This document shows, piece after piece, positions 60,553 through 64,000 of a DNA stretch of 64,000 bases (positions within the stretch are counted from its first letter, which is position 1; each line of letters begins with the position of its first letter). The DNA lies in assembly GCA_002733215.1 (NCBI GenBank), contig NVUY01000008.1, positions 1 through 64,000 of the forward strand. Reading direction: 5' to 3'. The notes under the pieces are model-generated. The model was not told where the DNA came from. It saw only the letters and a list, made by a program, of their open reading frames with translations, and searched no databases. The stretch is from Sulfurovum sp. (GTDB lineage Bacteria; Campylobacterota; Campylobacteria; Campylobacterales; Sulfurovaceae). Both the position numbers and the translations under genes were made by a program.

Positions 60553-61233
60553 ATGATCACGAAAGAAGAATATTTTAATCGACAAATTTTACTTTGGGGC
60601 GAAGAGACACAAGCACAGCTTAGTTCAAAAAGTATTGCTATTATTGGTTGTGGAGGCTTAGGTTCTGCATTGGCGATCACCCTTGGTTCGAGTGGTATCG
60701 GTACATTACATCTGGTAGATTTTGATACGGTGAGTGTGCATAACATTCATCGTCAAATTGCATATACTATGGAGGATGAAGGTGCATATAAATGTGAGGC
60801 GTTAGGAAAGTTACTTAAAAGACGTTATGAGAGATTGAAAGTGTCTACATATAAAGAGAAGTTTGAAACATTTATTAAGCAAGAGCAAGAATTTGATCTT
60901 ATTATAGATGCGACAGACAGGTTCCCAGTAAGAGCGAGCATAGATAAATATGCAAAAGCACAAGGTATACCTTGGGTACATGGAAGTGTTGAAGCTTTTC
61001 ATGGGTATGTGTGTTTTTATGATAAAGCATCTTTTGATTCATTTAAAATATCAGATCAAGTACCAGGAGGTATTACTCCTCCTATTGTTGTGTTTATAGC
61101 ATCTTTGCAAGCGAATTTGGCATTACGGTATCTTGCAGGATTAAATGTGCGTAAAGATGAATTGCACTATCTTTATTTTGATGACCTTGGAAGCTTGAAT
61201 CATCGAAAGTTTTTATTGAATGAGGAGGATTAA
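60553..61233 (+). CDS. moeB: MoeB/ThiF-type adenylyltransferase
   Basis: 226 aa from MITKEEYFNRQILLWG; the five extra residues in the track lie across the ribosome site GGAGGG. It has the E1-like fold: IAIIGCGGLGSALAITLGSSGIG, the R in NIHRQIAY, and DATDRFPVRASIDKYA. It activates the Gly-Gly tail of the sulfur carrier with ATP. Typical MoeB zinc CxxC pairs are absent here, so it is the shorter HesA-like form. Confidence 0.85.
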   Translation: MITKEEYFNRQILLWGEETQAQLSSKSIAIIGCGGLGSALAITLGSSGIGTLHLVDFDTVSVHNIHRQIAYTMEDEGAYKCEALGKLLKRRYERLKVSTYKEKFETFIKQEQEFDLIIDATDRFPVRASIDKYAKAQGIPWVHGSVEAFHGYVCFYDKASFDSFKISDQVPGGITPPIVVFIASLQANLALRYLAGLNVRKDELHYLYFDDLGSLNHRKFLLNEED

Positions 61234-62208
61234 ATGCTTATAGATGGACATGGAAGAACTGTAGATTATTTGCGTATCTCTGTCACGGAAAGATGTAATT
61301 TTAGATGTCAATATTGTATGCCAGAGAAACCTTTTTCATGGGTACCTAAAGAAAATCTGCTTACGTTTGAAGAGTTGTTTTTATTTGTTAAAGTTGCCAT
61401 TGATGGTGGTATAACTAAGATACGTTTAACTGGTGGTGAACCACTCTTAAGAGCAGATTTAGATATTTTTATAAAAAAGATTCATGATTATAAGCCAGAT
61501 ATTGATTTGGCATTAACTACCAACGCCTATCTTCTACCACAAGCTGCTCAAAAACTTAAAGATGCAGGACTCAAAAGGCTCAATATCTCACTAGATTCTT
61601 TAAAAGCAGACGTGGCGGCTAAAATTGCAGGTAAAAATGTACTACCACAAGTTTTAAAGGGTATTGATAAAGCTTTAGAAGTTGGACTAAAGGTTAAAAT
61701 AAACATGGTGCCGCTAAAAGGTATTAATGAGTATGAAATTTTAGATATTCTAGAGTATTGCAAGAAGAAAGGTATTAAAGTACGTTTTATAGAATACATG
61801 GAAAACAAACATGCTTCTAAAACACTCCAAGGTATGCATGGAAAAGAAATACTTGCTAAAGTGAAAGAAAAATATACAATTCGTGCACTTGGTCGAGAGG
61901 GGGCAAGCCCATCATTTAATTATAGTTTAGATGATGGTACAGAATTTGGGTTGATTGACCCACATAAACATGACTTCTGTGAAAATTGTAATCGTATTAG
62001 GTTAACAGCAGAAGGTAACTTAATACCTTGTTTGTATTTTGATGAAGCTATGAGTATTGCAGCATATGTAAAAGATGGAGATATACAAGGTGCAGCAGAT
62101 GTATTGGCACAAGTGTTAAAAGATAAACCTAAAGAGAACAGATGGAGTGAAGATAGACCTACTGAAGACAATATTTCAAGCCGTGCTTTTTATGAAACAG
62201 GTGGATAA
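61234..62208 (+). CDS. moaA: GTP 3',8-cyclase
   Basis: 324 aa. A radical SAM enzyme for the first step of molybdopterin synthesis. The SAM cluster is [13 protein letters not shown] (CxxxCxxC). TGGEPLLR binds SAM. The second cluster near the C terminus is [19 protein letters not shown]. The usual ending GG is present as ETGG. It begins right after moeB. moaC, moaE and moeA are not in the window. Confidence 0.95.
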   Translation: MLIDGHGRTVDYLRISVTERCNFRCQYCMPEKPFSWVPKENLLTFEELFLFVKVAIDGGITKIRLTGGEPLLRADLDIFIKKIHDYKPDIDLALTTNAYLLPQAAQKLKDAGLKRLNISLDSLKADVAAKIAGKNVLPQVLKGIDKALEVGLKVKINMVPLKGINEYEILDILEYCKKKGIKVRFIEYMENKHASKTLQGMHGKEILAKVKEKYTIRALGREGASPSFNYSLDDGTEFGLIDPHKHDFCENCNRIRLTAEGNLIPCLYFDEAMSIAAYVKDGDIQGAADVLAQVLKDKPKENRWSEDRPTEDNISSRAFYETGG

Positions 62209-62288
62209 ATAGCTAAAAGACACCTTTAATAATTTTGATTGAACTGTATTTTGGGTAAAATAGAATTTTGAAAAAGGTGAGATAATTT

Positions 62289-63623
62289 ATGGAACTACTC
62301 AAGCAGATACCACAAGTAGATAAACTAACATCAGATGATTTCTTTATAGGTTTAAATCAATCTATGCTTAACAAAATAGCACGCGATAAAATAGAGATTT
62401 TGAGAGAAGATATACTTTCAGGCAGTGTGAAAAAGATAGACATTTATGTATTGAAAGAAGCGATAAAAATAAAATATGAACAACTTCTAAGTTCCTCTTT
62501 AAAACCACTCATTAATGCTACAGGCGTGATACTTCATACTAACATGGGAAGAAGTCTTATTTCTAAAGAGATTTTAGAAAAGGCTTCAAAGGTCATTTGT
62601 AACTATTCTAATCTTGAATACAATCAAGATAAAGGGTGCAGAGGTGAACGCTATGAGCATGTGAGTAAACATCTTAAAACACTACTTGATGTTGAAGATG
62701 TCTTGGTGGTCAATAATAATGCCGCTGCTGTATTTTTGATTTTAAATACTTTTGCGAAAGAGCAAGAAGTGGTAGTCTCTCGTGGGGAACTCGTAGAGAT
62801 AGGTGGAAGTTTTCGTATCCCAGATGTGATGCGTCAAAGTGCTGCAGTGCTTCATGAAGTAGGTGCTACCAATAAAACAAAATTGCAAGATTATAAGAAT
62901 GCTATTAATGAAAATTCCGCCATGCTCATGAAGGTACACCAATCTAACTTTACCATCGAAGGATTTAGTGAAGATGTTGATTTTGAAGATATTCAAAGAT
63001 TGGCATTACAACATGGTTTATTGGATTATTATGATTTAGGTAGTGGTTATGTAGCGCCCTTACCGTATAATCTCTCTAATAATGAATTGCCCCTTGCAGA
63101 GATATTGAAAAAATCACCCTCGCTTATTAGTTTTAGTGGGGATAAACTTTTTGCTTCTGTGCAAGCTGGGATTATCGTGGGAAAAAAAGAGTTTATTGAT
63201 GCCTTGAAGAAAAATCAGCTCCTTCGTATGCTTCGTGTAGATAAAATTACTTTGAGTATATTAGAAGAGACACTAAAGGCATATCTGGAAGAAAAATATG
63301 ACTTAATACCTACACTTAAAATGTTATTTTCAGATACAGAAGCGTTAAGACAAAGAGCCCAAAAGATGCAATCTTCTCTAAAAATAGAAGCTTGTGAAGT
63401 GATAGAGTCTATCACAGTGATGGGTGGGGGTACCTTACCAAATAGAGAGTTTCCAAGTATTGCGTTACACATTAAAGGAAAAGCGAGTAGTCTTGAAAGA
63501 GACTTTAGAAAAAAGGGAGTTATAGGTCGTATTGAAGAGGATAGATTTTTGCTTGATATACGTACAGTATTGGAAGACAACGAAGTAGAATTATTAGAAA
63601 TCATCAATGAGATTGTAAAGTAA
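62289..63623 (+). CDS. selA: L-seryl-tRNA(Sec) selenium transferase
   Basis: 444 aa, near the usual 450-460. A PLP enzyme that converts Ser-tRNA-Sec to Sec-tRNA-Sec using selenophosphate from SelD. The PLP lysine is in SFSGDKLFASVQAGII. INATGVILHTNMGRSL and NNNAAAVFLILN are further hallmarks. AAAAAGGTGAGATAATTT precedes the ATG. selB starts at the base after its stop, so the pair is coupled. It completes the Sec set with tRNA-Sec and selD nearby. Confidence 0.96.
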   Translation: MELLKQIPQVDKLTSDDFFIGLNQSMLNKIARDKIEILREDILSGSVKKIDIYVLKEAIKIKYEQLLSSSLKPLINATGVILHTNMGRSLISKEILEKASKVICNYSNLEYNQDKGCRGERYEHVSKHLKTLLDVEDVLVVNNNAAAVFLILNTFAKEQEVVVSRGELVEIGGSFRIPDVMRQSAAVLHEVGATNKTKLQDYKNAINENSAMLMKVHQSNFTIEGFSEDVDFEDIQRLALQHGLLDYYDLGSGYVAPLPYNLSNNELPLAEILKKSPSLISFSGDKLFASVQAGIIVGKKEFIDALKKNQLLRMLRVDKITLSILEETLKAYLEEKYDLIPTLKMLFSDTEALRQRAQKMQSSLKIEACEVIESITVMGGGTLPNREFPSIALHIKGKASSLERDFRKKGVIGRIEEDRFLLDIRTVLEDNEVELLEIINEIVK

Positions 63624-64000
63624 ATGAGACATCTTATAGTAGGTACGGCAGGGCACGTTGACCACGGGAAAACAGCTCTTATTAAAGCATTAACAGGTTT
63701 TGAGGGTGATACGTTAGCAGAAGAAAAAAAAAGAGGTATCACTATAGACCTTAGCTTTTCAAATCTACAAAATGCTGAAGTTAATATTGCTTTTGTTGAT
63801 GTGCCTGGGCATGAAAAGCTTATTAAAAATATGATAGCAGGTGCTTTTGGTTTTGATGCATCACTACTAGTCATAGATGCAAATGAAGGAGTGATGCCTC
63901 AAACAAATGAACATTTAGAGATACTTAATCTTCTTAAAATTCCTCATGTTATTATTGCTTTAACGAAGTGCGATTTGGCGACAAAAGAGCTCTTAGAAGA
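63624..64000 (+). CDS. selB: Selenocysteine-specific elongation factor SelB (5' part, cut by window end)
   Basis: Not in the track because it runs off the edge. The first 125 codons read MRHLIVGTAGHVDHGKTALI, then EKKRGITIDLSFSNL, VDVPGHEKLIKNMIAGA and LTKCDLA. These are the G1, G2, G3 and G4 motifs of SelB. It brings Sec-tRNA to UGA codons marked by a SECIS hairpin. ATG follows the selA stop directly. Confidence 0.95.
   Translation, partial: MRHLIVGTAGHVDHGKTALIKALTGFEGDTLAEEKKRGITIDLSFSNLQNAEVNIAFVDVPGHEKLIKNMIAGAFGFDASLLVIDANEGVMPQTNEHLEILNLLKIPHVIIALTKCDLATKELLE

Overview
This looks like chromosomal DNA from a free-living member of the Campylobacterota, most like Sulfurovum or Sulfurimonas. 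That is an inference from content, not from a database match. The DNA is AT-rich. It carries the carboxynorspermidine route to spermidine with a long SpeA, a small hemerythrin, a c-di-GMP-I riboswitch, a selenocysteine system, and many short genes packed with overlaps.

Layout. 1-2.6 kb: a cassette-like module (caspase-like peptidase plus DUF1643 protein) lying between two GC-rich structured repeats in direct orientation. 2.6-17 kb, mostly minus strand: thiol oxidoreductase-like DCC protein, DUF2339 membrane protein, a three-domain lysophospholipid transporter/acyltransferase/acyl-ACP synthetase fusion, DUF2461, a CAP-domain lipoprotein behind a c-di-GMP riboswitch, a DUF218 protein, carboxynorspermidine dehydrogenase, a PAS-GGDEF-EAL protein, an AEC transporter and a hemerythrin. 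17-29 kb: DedA, an aminotransferase, cysE, speA, a divergent Mla-type lipid transport operon (permease, ATPase, MCE protein, lipoprotein), then hisS, tmk, coaD and ubiX. 28.4-32 kb: two predicted metallopeptidases. 31.9-36 kb: an accessory patch with a frameshifted antitoxin, RelE/Xre and MazEF toxin-antitoxin pairs, a DUF4143-type ATPase, transposase C-terminal remnants, dispersed repeats and a decayed DUF3800 gene. 36-40 kb: M18 aminopeptidase, DUF234 protein, SLC13 transporter.

40.3-53.5 kb is the most remarkable part. On the plus strand lie a DUF5995 protein, a membrane-embedded patatin, a secreted alpha-dioxygenase/cyclooxygenase-type haem peroxidase that keeps the catalytic Tyr, a small catalase-like protein, two conserved proteins of unknown function, a DyP-type peroxidase and a second catalase-like protein with the Thr-His pair of allene oxide synthases. 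A DUF900 hydrolase converges on the end. A phospholipase, a fatty-acid oxygenase and catalase-fold enzymes together suggest a bacterial oxylipin-like lipid oxidation pathway. A 76-bp repeat carrying a 20-bp perfect palindrome precedes both the patatin and the peroxidase, so they are probably co-regulated.

53.5-64 kb: a tiny secreted Cys protein, a pentapeptide-repeat membrane protein, a MITE-like element, a transglutaminase-like protein, a MerT/MerP pair, and then selenium and molybdopterin genes. These are tRNA-Sec, selD (itself a selenoprotein with an in-frame TGA that the ORF track truncates), a HAD phosphatase, moaD-moeB-moaA behind a structured leader, selA and the start of selB, which runs off the window.

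No rRNA, CRISPR array, intact transposase or replication origin was seen. All functions are read from motifs and family knowledge; no search was run.
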